Source of the DNA: Elephas maximus indicus
Taxonomy: Eukaryota > Chordata > Mammalia > Proboscidea > Elephantidae
Direction: 5' to 3'
NCBI RefSeq assembly: GCF_024166365.1
Contig: NC_064820.1
Span: 136,668,001-136,732,000 of the forward strand
Length of the DNA stretch: 64,000 nucleotides
The translations under genes were made by a program, and so were the position numbers. Below the pieces are notes generated by a model that worked only from the letters and a program-made list of their open reading frames with translations, did not search any database and had not been told where the DNA came from. Below are positions 1 through 11,216 of this stretch, one piece after another. Every line of letters begins with the position of its first letter. Position 1 is the first letter of the stretch.

Positions 1-2682
1 AGACTGACTAAAGAAATACAGGAAAGGAAACAAATAACCCGAATAAGAAATGAGAAGGACCACATCACAACAGAACCAAATGAAATTAAAAGAATCATTT
101 CAGATTATTATGAAAAATTGTACTCTAACAAATTTGAAAACCTAGAAGAAATGGATGAATTCCTGGAAAAACACTACCTACCTAAACTAACACATTCAGA
201 AGTAGAACAACTAAATAGACCCATAACAAAAAAAGAGATTGAAACGGTAATCAAAAAACTCCCAACAAAAAAAAGTCCTGGCCCGGACGGCTTCACTGCA
301 GAGTTCTACCAAATTTTCAGAGAAGAGTTAACACCACTACTACTAAAGGTATTCCAAAGCATAGAAAATGACGGAATACTACCCAACTCATTCTATGAAG
401 CCACCATCTCCCTGATACCAAAACCAGGTAAAGACATTACAAAAAAAGAAAATTATAGACCTATATCCCTCATGAACATTGATGCAAAAATCCTCAACAA
501 AATTCTAGCCAATAGAATCCAACAACACATCAAAAAAATAATTCACCCTGATCAAGTGGGATTTATACCAGGTATGCAAGGCTGGTTTAATATCAGAAAA
601 ACCATTAATGTAATCCATCACATAAATAAAACAAAAGACAAAAACCACATGATCTTATCAATTGATGCAGAAAAGGCATTTGACAAAGTCCAACACCCAT
701 TCATGATAAAAACTCTTACCAAAATAGGAATTGAAGGAAAATTCCTCAACATAATAAAGGGCATCTATGCAAAGCCAACAGCCAATGTCACTCTAAATGG
801 AGAGAACCTGAAAGCATTTCCCTTGAGAACGGGAACCAGACAAGGATGCCCTTTATCACCGCTCTTATTCAACATCGTGTTGGAAGTCTTAGCCAGGGCA
901 ATCAGGCTAGACAAAGAAATAAAAGGTATCCGGATTGGCAAGGAAGAAGTAAAGTTATCACTATTTGCAGATGACATGATTATATACACAGAAAACCCTA
1001 AGGAATCCTCCAGAAAACTACTGAAACTAATAGAAGAGTTTGGCAGAGTCTCAGGTTATAAAATAAACATACAAAAATCACTTGGATTCCTCTACATCAA
1101 CAAAAAGAACACCGAAGAGGAAATAACCAAATCAATACCATTCACAATAGCCCCCAAGAAGATAAGATACTTAGGAATAAATCTTACCAAGGATGTAAAA
1201 GACCTATACAAAGAAAACTACAAAGCTCTACTACAAGAAATTCAAAAGGACATACTTAAGTGGAAAAACATACCTTGCTCATGGATAGGAAGACTTAACA
1301 TAGTAAAAATGTCTATTCTACCAAAAGCCATCTATACATTTAACGCACTTCCGATCCAAATTCCAATGTCATATTTTAAGGGGATAGAGAAACAAATCAC
1401 CAATTTCATATGGAACGGAAAGAAGCCCCGGATAAGCAAAGCACTACTGAAAAAGAAGAAGAAAGTGGGAGGCCTCACCTTACCTGACTTCAGAAACTAT
1501 TATACAGCCACAGTAGTCAAAACAGCCTGGTATTGGTACAACAACAGACACATGGACCAATGGAACAGAATTGAGAACCCAGACATAGATCCATCCACGT
1601 ATGAGCAGCTGATATTTGACAAAGGACCAGTGTCAATTAACTGGGGAAAAGATAGCCTTTTTAACAAATGGTGCTGGCATAACTGGGTATCCATTTGCAA
1701 AAAAATGAAACAGGACCCATACCTCACACCATGCACAAAAACTAACTCCAAGTGGATCAAAGACCTAAATATAAAGACTAAAACGATAAAGATCATGGAA
1801 GAAAAAATTGGGACAACCCTAGGAGCCCTAATACAAGGTATAAACAGAATACAAAACATTACCAAAAATGATGAAGAGAAACCCGATAACTGGGAGCTCC
1901 TAAAAATCAAACACCTATGCTCATCTAAAGACTTCACCAAAAGAGTAAAAAGACCACCTACAGATTGGGAAAGAATTTTCAGCTATGACATCTCCGACCA
2001 GCGCCTGATCTCTAAAATCTACATGATTCTGTCAAAACTCAACCACAAAAAGACAAACAACCCAATCAAGAAGTGGGCAAAGGATATGAACACACATTTC
2101 ACTAAAGAAGATATTCAGGCAGCCAACAGATACATGAGAAAATGCTCTCGATCATTAGCCATTAGAGAAATGCAAATTAAAACTACGATGAGATTCCATC
2201 TCACACCAGCAAGGCTGGCATTAATCCAAAAAACACAAAATAATAAATGTTGGAGAGGCTGCGGAGAGATTGGAACTCTCATACACTGCTGGTGGGAATG
2301 TAAAATGGTACAACCACTTTGGAAATCTATCTGGCGTTATCTTAAACAGTTAGAAATAGAACTACCATACAACCCAGAAATCCCACTCCTAGGAATATAC
2401 CCTAGAGATACAAGAGCCTTCATACAAACAGATATATGCACACCCATGTTTATTGCAGCTCTGTTTACAATAGCAAAAAGTTGGAAGCAACCAAGGTGTC
2501 CATCAACGGATGAATGGGTAAATAAATTGTGGTATATTCACACAATGGAATACTACGCATCGATAAAGAACAGTGACGAATCTCTGAAACATTTCATAAC
2601 ATGGAGGAACCTGGAAGGCATTATGCTGAGCGAAATTAGTCAGAGGCAAAAGGACAAATATTGTATAAGACCACTATTATAA
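1..2682 (+). CDS. L1 ORF2 protein, C-terminal 893 residues (partial at 5' end)
   Basis: The frame is open from the first base of the window to the TAA at 2680-2682, so coding sequence enters from the left. ORF2p nicks target DNA and reverse transcribes L1 RNA at the nick; the endonuclease domain lies outside the window. Visible here are the reverse transcriptase domain (finger motif [14 protein letters not shown] near 270-315, [14 protein letters not shown] near 475-515, [11 protein letters not shown] near 840-870, catalytic F-A-D-D at 964-975) and the C-terminal cysteine segment C-x3-C-x7-H-x4-C at 2248-2301. Known L1 ORF2 proteins have about 1,275 residues, so roughly 70 percent is present. 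No stop or frameshift interrupts it. The ATG codons inside the window are not the true start. Whether the whole element is intact depends on sequence to the left. Confidence 0.96.
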   Translation, partial: RLTKEIQERKQITRIRNEKDHITTEPNEIKRIISDYYEKLYSNKFENLEEMDEFLEKHYLPKLTHSEVEQLNRPITKKEIETVIKKLPTKKSPGPDGFTAEFYQIFREELTPLLLKVFQSIENDGILPNSFYEATISLIPKPGKDITKKENYRPISLMNIDAKILNKILANRIQQHIKKIIHPDQVGFIPGMQGWFNIRKTINVIHHINKTKDKNHMILSIDAEKAFDKVQHPFMIKTLTKIGIEGKFLNIIKGIYAKPTANVTLNGENLKAFPLRTGTRQGCPLSPLLFNIVLEVLARAIRLDKEIKGIRIGKEEVKLSLFADDMIIYTENPKESSRKLLKLIEEFGRVSGYKINIQKSLGFLYINKKNTEEEITKSIPFTIAPKKIRYLGINLTKDVKDLYKENYKALLQEIQKDILKWKNIPCSWIGRLNIVKMSILPKAIYTFNALPIQIPMSYFKGIEKQITNFIWNGKKPRISKALLKKKKKVGGLTLPDFRNYYTATVVKTAWYWYNNRHMDQWNRIENPDIDPSTYEQLIFDKGPVSINWGKDSLFNKWCWHNWVSICKKMKQDPYLTPCTKTNSKWIKDLNIKTKTIKIMEEKIGTTLGALIQGINRIQNITKNDEEKPDNWELLKIKHLCSSKDFTKRVKRPPTDWERIFSYDISDQRLISKIYMILSKLNHKKTNNPIKKWAKDMNTHFTKEDIQAANRYMRKCSRSLAIREMQIKTTMRFHLTPARLALIQKTQNNKCWRGCGEIGTLIHCWWECKMVQPLWKSIWRYLKQLEIELPYNPEIPLLGIYPRDTRAFIQTDICTPMFIAALFTIAKSWKQPRCPSTDEWVNKLWYIHTMEYYASIKNSDESLKHFITWRNLEGIMLSEISQRQKDKYCIRPLL

Positions 2683-2732
2683 GATCTTGAGAAATAGTAA
2701 ACCTGAGAAGAACACATACTTTTGTGGTTACG

Positions 2733-2762
2733 AGGGGGGGAGGGAGGGAGGGTGGGAGAGGG
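2733..2762 (+). other. G-rich tract in L1 3' UTR (G-quadruplex motif)
   Basis: At least five runs of three or more G, separated by one or a few bases, lie about 50 bp after the ORF2 stop. Several mammalian L1 families carry a similar polypurine G-quadruplex motif in the 3' UTR. I can see the motif but not whether it folds. Confidence 0.8.
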
Positions 2763-3663
2763 TTTTTTATTGATTAATCAGTAGATAAGAACTGCTTTAG
2801 GTGAAGGGAAAGACAACACTCAATACATGGAAGGTCAGCTCAATTGGACTGGACCAAAAGCAAAGAAGTTTCCGGGATAAAATGAATGCTTCAAAGGTCA
2901 GCGGAGCAAGCGCGGGGGTCTGGGGAACATGGTTTGCGGGGACTTCTAAGTCAATTGGCAAAATAATTCTATTATGAAATCATTCTGCATCCCACTTCGA
3001 AATGTGGCGTCTGGGGTCTTAAATGCTAACAAGCAGCCATCTAAGATGCAGCAATTGGTCTCAACCCACCTGGAGCAAAGGAAAATGAAGAACACCAAGC
3101 CCACATGACAACTAAGAGCCCAAGAGACAGAAAGGGCCACATGAACCAGAGACCTACATCATCCTGAGACCAGAAGAACTAGTTGGTGCCCGGCCACAAT
3201 CGATGACTGCCCTGACAGGGAGCTCAGCAGAGGACCCCTGAGGGAGCAGGAGATCAGTGGGATGCAGACCCCAAATTCTCATAACAAGACCAAACTTAAT
3301 GGTCTGACTGAGACTGGAGGAATCCCGGCGGCCATGCTCCCCAGACCTTCAGCTGACACAGGACAGGAACCATCCCCGAAGACAACTCTTCAGAAATGAA
3401 AGGGACTGGTCAGCGGGTGGGAGAGAGATGCTGATGAAGAGTGAGCTAATTATATCAGGTGGACACTTGAGATTGTGTTGGCAACTCTTGCCTGGAGGGG
3501 GGATGGGAGGATAGAGAGAGAGGGAAGCCGGCAAAATTGTCAAGAAAGGAGAGACTGAAAGGGCTGACTCAAGACGGGGAGAGTAAGTGGGAGTAGGGAG
3601 TGAGATGTATGTAAACTTATATGTGACAGACTGATTGGATTTGTAAACGTTCACTTGAAGCTT

Positions 3664-3669
3664 AATAAA
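3664..3669 (+). terminator. L1 poly(A) signal AATAAA
   Basis: AATAAA lies about 10 bp before the A tail of the L1. It is the expected signal for 3' end formation of the L1 transcript. Confidence 0.85.
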
Positions 3670-3673
3670 AGTT

Positions 3674-3707
<34 letters not shown>

Positions 3708-4285
3708 CAGAGATTGAATATGTTTGAGAAACACCAAGCTACACAAAAATGGGATAATCCCAAGGTTTTTGTTTGTTTGTTTGTCATTTGTTTTTAATTG
3801 CAAAACTTCCCACAGCCCTTAAAATGCCAATACACATTGTGACTTTTCAAGGCCAGAGTTTATACCTTAGGTAGCTTGTCCCAAACTTATTACAAAATCG
3901 TTTTAAAAACAGATCATCTCTGGATATTAATGTTTCTTGCAACACACTTTGGGAAAGGTAAAAGTTGTTAATGAATTTTGTATGTATAATTTTTGTAGTG
4001 CTATATATATTCTTCATCTTGTTATAGTTATTTGTATATTTATCTTACACATTTTCTCATTTCAGCCTTGAGCGTAAGGTTTTGAAGATTATAGGCAAAT
4101 GCAGTTTCATGGTCTGAAATAATTGTTATCTACCGAAAGTTAGTTTGCATCTGCTTTTCAGTATTTTACTCATTTATTTTTTTGCAGCTCTTTTTATTCC
4201 GTATTATCCTGAGCTACCTTTTAGGCTGAGTAAAAAAGTATCTTGATACTGGCCAAAAAGACGCTGTGAACATGGTGCTAAACAC
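3708..4285. other. Unannotated, between L1 tail and FTMT 3' end
   Basis: AT-rich single-copy-looking sequence with a short TTTG run near 3767-3785. I see no coding region. It separates the convergent L1 and FTMT 3' ends by about 600 bp. Confidence 0.5.
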
Positions 4286-4303
4286 ATTTTCTGTATAAAT
4301 CAC

Positions 4304-4309
4304 TTTATT
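4304..4309 (-). terminator. FTMT poly(A) signal AATAAA
   Basis: The plus strand reads TTTATT, so the minus strand carries AATAAA 130 bp past the FTMT stop codon. This gives a short 3' UTR ending near 4285. Confidence 0.7.
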
Positions 4310-4438
4310 GAGGACCGGTTTAACGAGAGAAGAATATAAGGTGGAGGTTTCAGTTCAGTGTATTTAAAGCACAAGTAAGCAAGAGCAGCTAACTCTGGGT
4401 CCTGGAACCCACTGGGCGGTGAGGAAGGCAGCTGTGGC

Positions 4439-5345
<907 letters not shown>

Positions 5346-6124
5346 ATGCGGTTAGGACAGGCATGGGACCTGGCCTCAGAAAAGCCAATACAGACAGGTG
5401 AAAGTTACACACATCTTCACTGATCTAAACGTTCGTTGCCCACTTTGACGCAAGATGTCTGGTCTTAGGCGTCTATAGTGTCTTATTTCACCTCAGTTAA
5501 AAATGCTGTCAAGATACTAGTCACCGTAACTTGCCAAAGAAAGGACCTATCTGTACTTGCCCTCCTATTCTGAGCTTTTTCTGTCCAAAGACCAACAGGT
5601 TAGGGAAGGCCAATAAGTAAAATGGGGTAAAAAAAAAAAAAAAAAAAAGACACCATCTATTCTGTGAGAGTAAAGGTCCGCATCCAAAGTGGAGGTTTAT
5701 AGATTGATTTCCTGATTATTTTAATAAATTTAAGGTGGGAAATAATTGCCAGTATAGTGGACAAACTCTTTAGAGCCTGCAACAAGACAGCGCTTTCTTT
5801 TAAAACACATCTTTTATTTTTAAATATAATATTTATCTTTGTTGTAAAGAAATCAGATACTGTAGAAAAGTAGGAAGACTATGTACACTATCTTTGAACT
5901 TATGTTACTTTCTGCTAATTCAAAAATACATATTTTTTAAAAATGTATTTTTAAAATTTAAAATAACATATGTAGTCTTAATATACATAATTGCTGTAGG
6001 GTATTGAGAAAATTGCAGTTCAGCTCACAGGAAAAAAATTAAAACATCCCTAATTTTTCATCTATTAAAATGCTGATGGCAGTTCTCACAGTTAAAAAAA
6101 TGGAGATGCACAAAACTAGATATA
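5346..6124. other. Unannotated AT-rich interval
   Basis: No gene is visible. An A-run lies near 5630-5648. A short inverted repeat (AAAAATACAT and ATGTATTTTT) lies near 5924-5952. Confidence 0.5.
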
Positions 6125-6848
6125 TACATTTTTAACAGCTTTGTAGAGGTATAATTGACATGCAATAAACTGCAGATACTTAAAATGTGCAATTTGGTGC
6201 ATTTTGATTTATGCATACACCTGTGAAACCATCATCAAAATCATCATAATGCATGTACACATTGTCCCCTCAAGTTTCCTCATACCCCTTTGAAACCTCT
6301 TTCTTCTGCCTCTCCCTGACACATCCCATCCCAGGCAACCACTGAGCTGCTTTTCCTCACTTAGATTAGTTTGTATTTTCTGGACTTTCATATAAATAAA
6401 ATCATACAGTATGCATTACTCCATTTGCCTGGCTTCTTTCGTTCAGCATAGTTATTTTGGGATCTGTCCGTGTTGCAGCTTGTATCAACAGTCAATAGCT
6501 CATTCCTTTTTATTGCTGAGTGGTACCCCGTTATATGGATGGACCACAATTTATCCTTTCACCTGTTGATGGGCATTTTGATTATTTCTAGTTTTGGGCT
6601 ATTAAAATAAAGCTGTGTAAACATTCCTGAAAAAAATGTTTGTGTGGACATATGAACTAATTTCCCCTGGGTAAATACCTTATAGTGGAATGACTGGATG
6701 TATGTACTAGCTATATGTTTAACTTAAAAAATCCAAACTGTTTTTCAAAGTGCTCATGCCATACCATTTTACATTCTCATTAGCAATGTTAAGAGTTCAA
6801 GTTACCTCAGATTCTCACCAACACATGGTATTATCAGTCCTTTAAATT
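6125..6848 (-). mobile_element. Old L1 (L1M-type) 3' fragment
   Basis: Read on the plus strand this is the complement of an L1M 3' end: a decayed 3' UTR followed by the complement of the ORF2 C-terminus. The text near 6510-6560 (GCTGAGTGGTACCCCGTTA) corresponds to the antisense of the L1 'TMEYY' region. No open frame survives. Confidence 0.85.
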
Positions 6849-6860
6849 TTGTTGTTGTTA

Positions 6861-7065
6861 GAGGGCCCCGGTGAAACAGTGGTTAAGTGCTTCGCTGCTA
6901 TCCTTAAGGTCTGTGGATTGAACTCACTAGTCCCTCTGAGGAAGGAGGATGTGTCAATCTGTTTGCCTAAAGATTACAGCCTTGGAAGCATTACGTGCAG
7001 TTCTTCCCTGTTATATAGGGTCCTTATGAGTCAGAATCAACTTGATGGCAGTGGGTTTGGTTTTC
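6861..7065 (+). mobile_element. AfroSINE, long form
   Basis: A tRNA-derived SINE: head GGTGAAACAGTGGTTAAG, a central block present only in the long form (6950-6990), then the RTE-like tail CCTTATGAGTCAGAATCAAC. It ends against an RTE 3' end starting near 7072. Confidence 0.85.
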
Positions 7066-7573
7066 TGGGTTTTGTTGCTGTTAGGTGCCTTTGAGTTGGT
7101 TCCTACTCATAGCGACGCCATGTACAGCAGAAGGAAACGCTTCCTGGTCCTGCGCCATCCTTACAGTCATTGCTGTTTGAGCCTGTTGTTGAAGCCACTG
7201 TGTCAATTCATTTTGTTGCGGGTCTTGCTCTTTTTTGCTGACCTACTTTGCCAAGCATTATATCCTTCTCCAGAATAAAATATCCTCCTGATAACATGTC
7301 CAAAGTAAATGGGATGAAACCTCACCATCCTTGCTTCTAAGGAGCACTCTGGCTGTCCTTGCTCCACATCAGATTTGTTCCATTTCTGGTGGTCTATGAT
7401 ATTCAATATTTTTCGCCAACACCATAATTCAAAGGCATCAGTTCTTCTTTGATCTTCCTTAGTCATCGTCCAGCTTTTGTATGCATATGAGGCAATTGAA
7501 AAGACCATGGCTTGTGTCAGGCACACCTTAGTCCTCAAAGTGACATCTTTGCTTTTTAACACTTTACTCTTTA

Positions 7574-8114
7574 ATAGTTGCTATTTAACCTACACATATT
7601 TTCCACCCCTGGAGGTATACTGCCAGGCATTTGAGCTATTTTGGTATGTTCTAGCCAAGTGGCAGATACTTGTACAACAGCCTAAAAAACAAGGAAGTTG
7701 GTCAGCACCATCTTTGAGTGTTGAGAGCTATTCTTAGGAGGGGATACTTCCCAGAGGAGTTGATTGTGTGAAATTTTGTGTCTTTCGGTTTCTGTACAGT
7801 TAAATAAGGCTTGCAAGTATTTTTACTATTTCCCTTGTGTTATTGAAAAGGTACCGTACCTGGCATTTGGAAGTATTCAAGTAAATGAGTTATTTTCGGG
7901 GTGAAAACATTTTGTGTACGGTTGTCTCGATGTACTTCATAGAACATAGTACTGATATACCCCGCTTGCAGTTGGCACCCATTTTTTTCAAATAATAAAA
8001 AAAAAAAAAACAACAAATAATGATTCAGCATCCATTCCATTAGTGAAAAAACATGGCATTGGCAAAAAAATCCAAAATAATAATAATAATAATAACAATT
8101 CACCTATGAAAGAT
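7574..8114. other. About 540-bp unidentified segment inside an RTE copy
   Basis: The RTE sequence stops at about 7573 and resumes at about 8115 with nothing missing, judged against 51535-52330. The insert holds an A-run (about 7997-8012) and an ATA repeat near 8084-8098. I do not recognise it. A-rich stretches near its right end suggest a retroposed sequence on the plus strand. Confidence 0.55.
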
Positions 8115-8184
8115 TAAAGAGATCTTTTGCAACAGATTTACCCAGTGAAATACGTCATTTGGTTTCTTGACTGCTGCTTCCAAG

Positions 8185-8388
8185 GGAGCCGTGGTGACTC
8201 TGTGGTGAAAGTGCTTGGCTGCTAACCAAAAGCCCAGTGGTTCAAACCCCCCAGCTGCTCCACGGGAGAAAGATGTTGCAGTCTGCTTCCACAAAGATTT
8301 ACAGCCTTGGAAATCCTATGAAGCAGCTCTACTCTGTCCCATAGGGTCACTATGATTCGGGATCTGCTCGAAGGCAGTGGGTTCGGAA
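8185..8388 (+). mobile_element. AfroSINE, long form, inside RTE
   Basis: Head GAGCCGTGGTGACTCTGTGG, B-box-like GTGGTTCAAACCC, the long-form central block, then the tail CACTATGATTCGGGATCTGC. RTE sequence flanks both sides. Confidence 0.88.
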
Positions 8389-8592
8389 TGAGCGTCCATG
8401 GATTGTGGATCCAGTTAAAGTGGAATCCTTGACAACTTCAATATATTCTCCACTTATCATGGTGTTGCTTATTGGTCCAATTATGGGGATTTTTTTTTTT
8501 CTTTTAAATGTTGTGTAATCCATACTAAAGGCTGTAGTCATTGATTTTCATCACTAAGGCATCGAGTCCTCTTCACTTTCATCATGCATAAG

Positions 8593-8690
8593 TTGTTCTT
8601 GTTATGTGCCCCCGAGTTCGTTCTGACTCATAGAGATCCTATGTACAACAGAACAAAACACTGCCCAGTTCTGCTGGGTAGAGTTGACGT
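8593..8690 (-). mobile_element. Second RTE 3' terminal fragment
   Basis: It begins with the terminal TTGTTCTTGTTATGTGCC motif and continues to ACAGAACAAAACACTGCCC, the RTE 3' end in antisense. It lies directly next to the preceding RTE copy. Confidence 0.75.
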
Positions 8691-10199
8691 TTTCACAATG
8701 TTGAGTCTTCGTATCTATAAGCATGGTATGATTTTTCCATTCATGTAGGTCTCTATTGGTTTATTGCATTAGGGTTTTTTAATTTCCTTTGTATAGGTCT
8801 TTTACATCCCTGGTTAGATTTATTCCTAAATATTTCATCTTTTTGAGGGATATTGTAAATGATATTATTTTCCTGATTTTCTTTTTGAAATTCTCTTTGT
8901 TGATGTATAGGAATCCAACTGATTTTTTTATGCTTGCCTTGTTAACCTGCTACTCTGCTGAATCTATTAGTTCCAGTAGTTTTCTTATGGAATCTTTGGA
9001 GTTCTCTATGTATAAGATCATATCATCTGCAAATAGGGTTAGTTTTACTTCTTCCTTTCCAGTTTGGATGCCCTTTATTTCTTTTTCTTGCCTTATTGTT
9101 CTAGCTAGGACTTCCAGCACAGTGTTAAATAGGAGTGATGATAAATGGCATCCTTATCTTGTTCCTGTTCTCAGGTGGATGCTTTCATTCTCTCTCTGTT
9201 GAGAGTGATGTTGGGGCTTGATTTTGTATACATGTTCCTTATTATGTTAAGGAATTTCCCTTCTATGACTATTGTGTTGACAGTTTTTATCAGGAATGAG
9301 TGTTAGACTTTATCAAATGCCTTTTGTGCATCTAGTGACATAATCATGTGATTTTTTGTTATCCTATTTGTGTGATGGATTATGTTGATTAAATTTCTAA
9401 TGTGGAGGCATTCTTGCATACCTGGTATGAATTCCATTTGATCAGGGTGTGTTATTTTTTTTTGATATGATGCTGAATTCTATTGGCTAGAATTTTGTTG
9501 AGTATTTTTGCATCTATGTTCATCAGAGATGTTGGTCTGTAATTTTCTTTTATTGTGGTGTCTTTGCTGGCTTTGGTATCAGGGTTACGCTGGCTTCATA
9601 GAGTGAATTTGGGAGAATTCCTTCCTTTTCTATGCTCTGAAATATTTTGAGTAGCAGTGGTGCGAGCTCTTTTCTGAATGTTTTTTAGAATTCTCCAATA
9701 AAGCTGTTTGGGCCAGGGTTTTTTTTTTTTAAGAGTTTTCTTATTACCTCTTCAATCTCTTCTCTTAGTATAGGTCTCTTTAGATTTTCTATCTCAGTTT
9801 GTGTTAGTTTAGGTAGGTAGTGTGTTTTTAGAAATTTGTCCATTTCCTCTAGTTTCTCAAATTTATTGGAGTACAGTTTTTCACAGTAGTGTGTTATAAG
9901 CCTTTTAATTTCAGTTAGAACTGTTGTAATGTCCCATATCTAGTTTTTATATGGGTTATTTGCTTCTGCTTTCTGCTCCTGTTTTTCTTTTGTCAGTTCA
10001 TCCAGTGGTTTGTTGATCTTTTCAAAGAGCCATCTTTTGGTATTGCTGATTCTTTCTAGTTTATTTTTCTGTTTCCTATTTCTTTAATTTCTACTCTTTA
10101 TTATTTCCTTTCTTCTGGTGGCTGTGGGCTTTTTTTTTTTTACTGTTCTAATTGTGTTTCTTTGAGTTGTAGGGCTGATGTTTTGATTTTAGTCTGTTC
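8691..10199 (-). mobile_element. Older L1, ORF2 part (left piece of a split element)
   Basis: Antisense L1 ORF2: the complement of the FADD-region coding sequence lies near 9014-9040 and of the RT finger motif near 9700-9720. The frames are broken throughout. Its sequence breaks off at 10199 and resumes at 17887 in the middle of the same ORF2 region, so this is the left piece of an L1 split by a younger one. Confidence 0.88.
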
Positions 10200-11216
10200 A
10201 TTTTTTTTGTTTGTTTTTTATTGTGCTGTAAGTGAAAGTTTACAAATCAAGTCAGTGTCTCATACAAAAAATTACATACACCTTGCTATATAGTCCTAGT
10301 TGCTCTCTCCCTAATGAGACAGCGTACTTCTTCCCTCCAGTCTCTCTTTTCGTGTCTATTTGGCCAGCTTCTGACCCCCTCTACCTTTGCATCTCTCCTC
10401 CAGACAGGAGCTGCCCACATAGTCTCATATGTCTACTCGATCCAAGAAGCTCACTCTTCACCAGTATCATTTTCTATCCCATAGTCCAGTCCAATCCCTG
10501 TCTGAAGAGTTGTCTTTGGGAATATTTCCTGTCTTGGGCTAACAGAAGGTCTCAGGACCATGACCCCTGGGGTCCCTCTACTCTCAGTCAGACCATTAAG
10601 TCTGGTCTTCTTATGAGAATTTGGGGTCTGCATTCCACTGCTCTCCTGCTTCCTTAGGGGTTCTCTGTTAGTTCCCTGTCAGGACAGTCACTGGTTGTAG
10701 CTGGGCACCATCTAGTTCTTCTGGGCTCAGGCCGATGTAGTCTCTAGTTTATATGGCCCTTTCTTTCTCTTGGGCTGATAATTACCTTGTGTCTTTGGTG
10801 TTCTTCATTCTGCTTTGTTTCAGGTAGGTTGAGACCAGTTGATGCATGTTAGATGGCTGCTTGCTAGTGTTTAAGACCCCAGATACCACTCTCCAAAGTA
10901 GGATGCAGAATGTTTTCTAATAGATTTTATTATGCCAATTGACTTAGAAAACTTAGAGTCCCCTGAAATCATGGTCCCCAAACCCCCACCCCTGCTACAC
11001 TGGCCTTTGAAGCATTCAGTTTATTCAGGAAACTTCTTTGCTTTTGGTTTAGCCCAGTTGTGCTGACCTATCCTGTATTGTGTGTTGTCTTTCCCTTCAC
11101 CTAAAATAGCTCTTCTTTACTATCTAATTAGTGAAAGCCCCTCTCCCTTCCTCACTTCCCAGTCTCCTAACCATAAAAGAATATTTACTTCTCTATTTAA
11201 ACTATTTTTTGAGTTC

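Larger units (their letters stand above)
1..3707 (+). mobile_element. Young L1 (LINE-1), 3' part of the element
   Basis: This is the 3' portion of an L1 retrotransposon. In order it shows the ORF2 coding region (1-2682), a 3' UTR of about 1 kb with a G-rich tract, an AATAAA signal (3664-3669) and a pure A tail (3679-3707). The left edge of the window cuts the element, so ORF1, the 5' UTR and the upstream target-site duplication cannot be seen. The uninterrupted reading frame and homogeneous tail indicate recent insertion. Its 3' UTR resembles the inverted one at about 10210-11216, so both belong to related L1 lineages. Confidence 0.97.
7072..8592 (-). mobile_element. RTE (BovB-like) LINE 3' part, interrupted twice
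   Basis: The minus strand encodes the C-terminal part of an RTE-clade reverse transcriptase (recognisable around 7203-7562 by SYAYKSWT, DAFELWCWRK and FGHVIRR). The copy is split by an unidentified segment (7574-8114) and by an AfroSINE (8185-8388); remaining pieces are 7072-7573, 8115-8184 and 8389-8592. The intact reference order is seen in the uninterrupted copy at 51535-52330. Stops and frameshifts make it non-functional. Confidence 0.85.
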
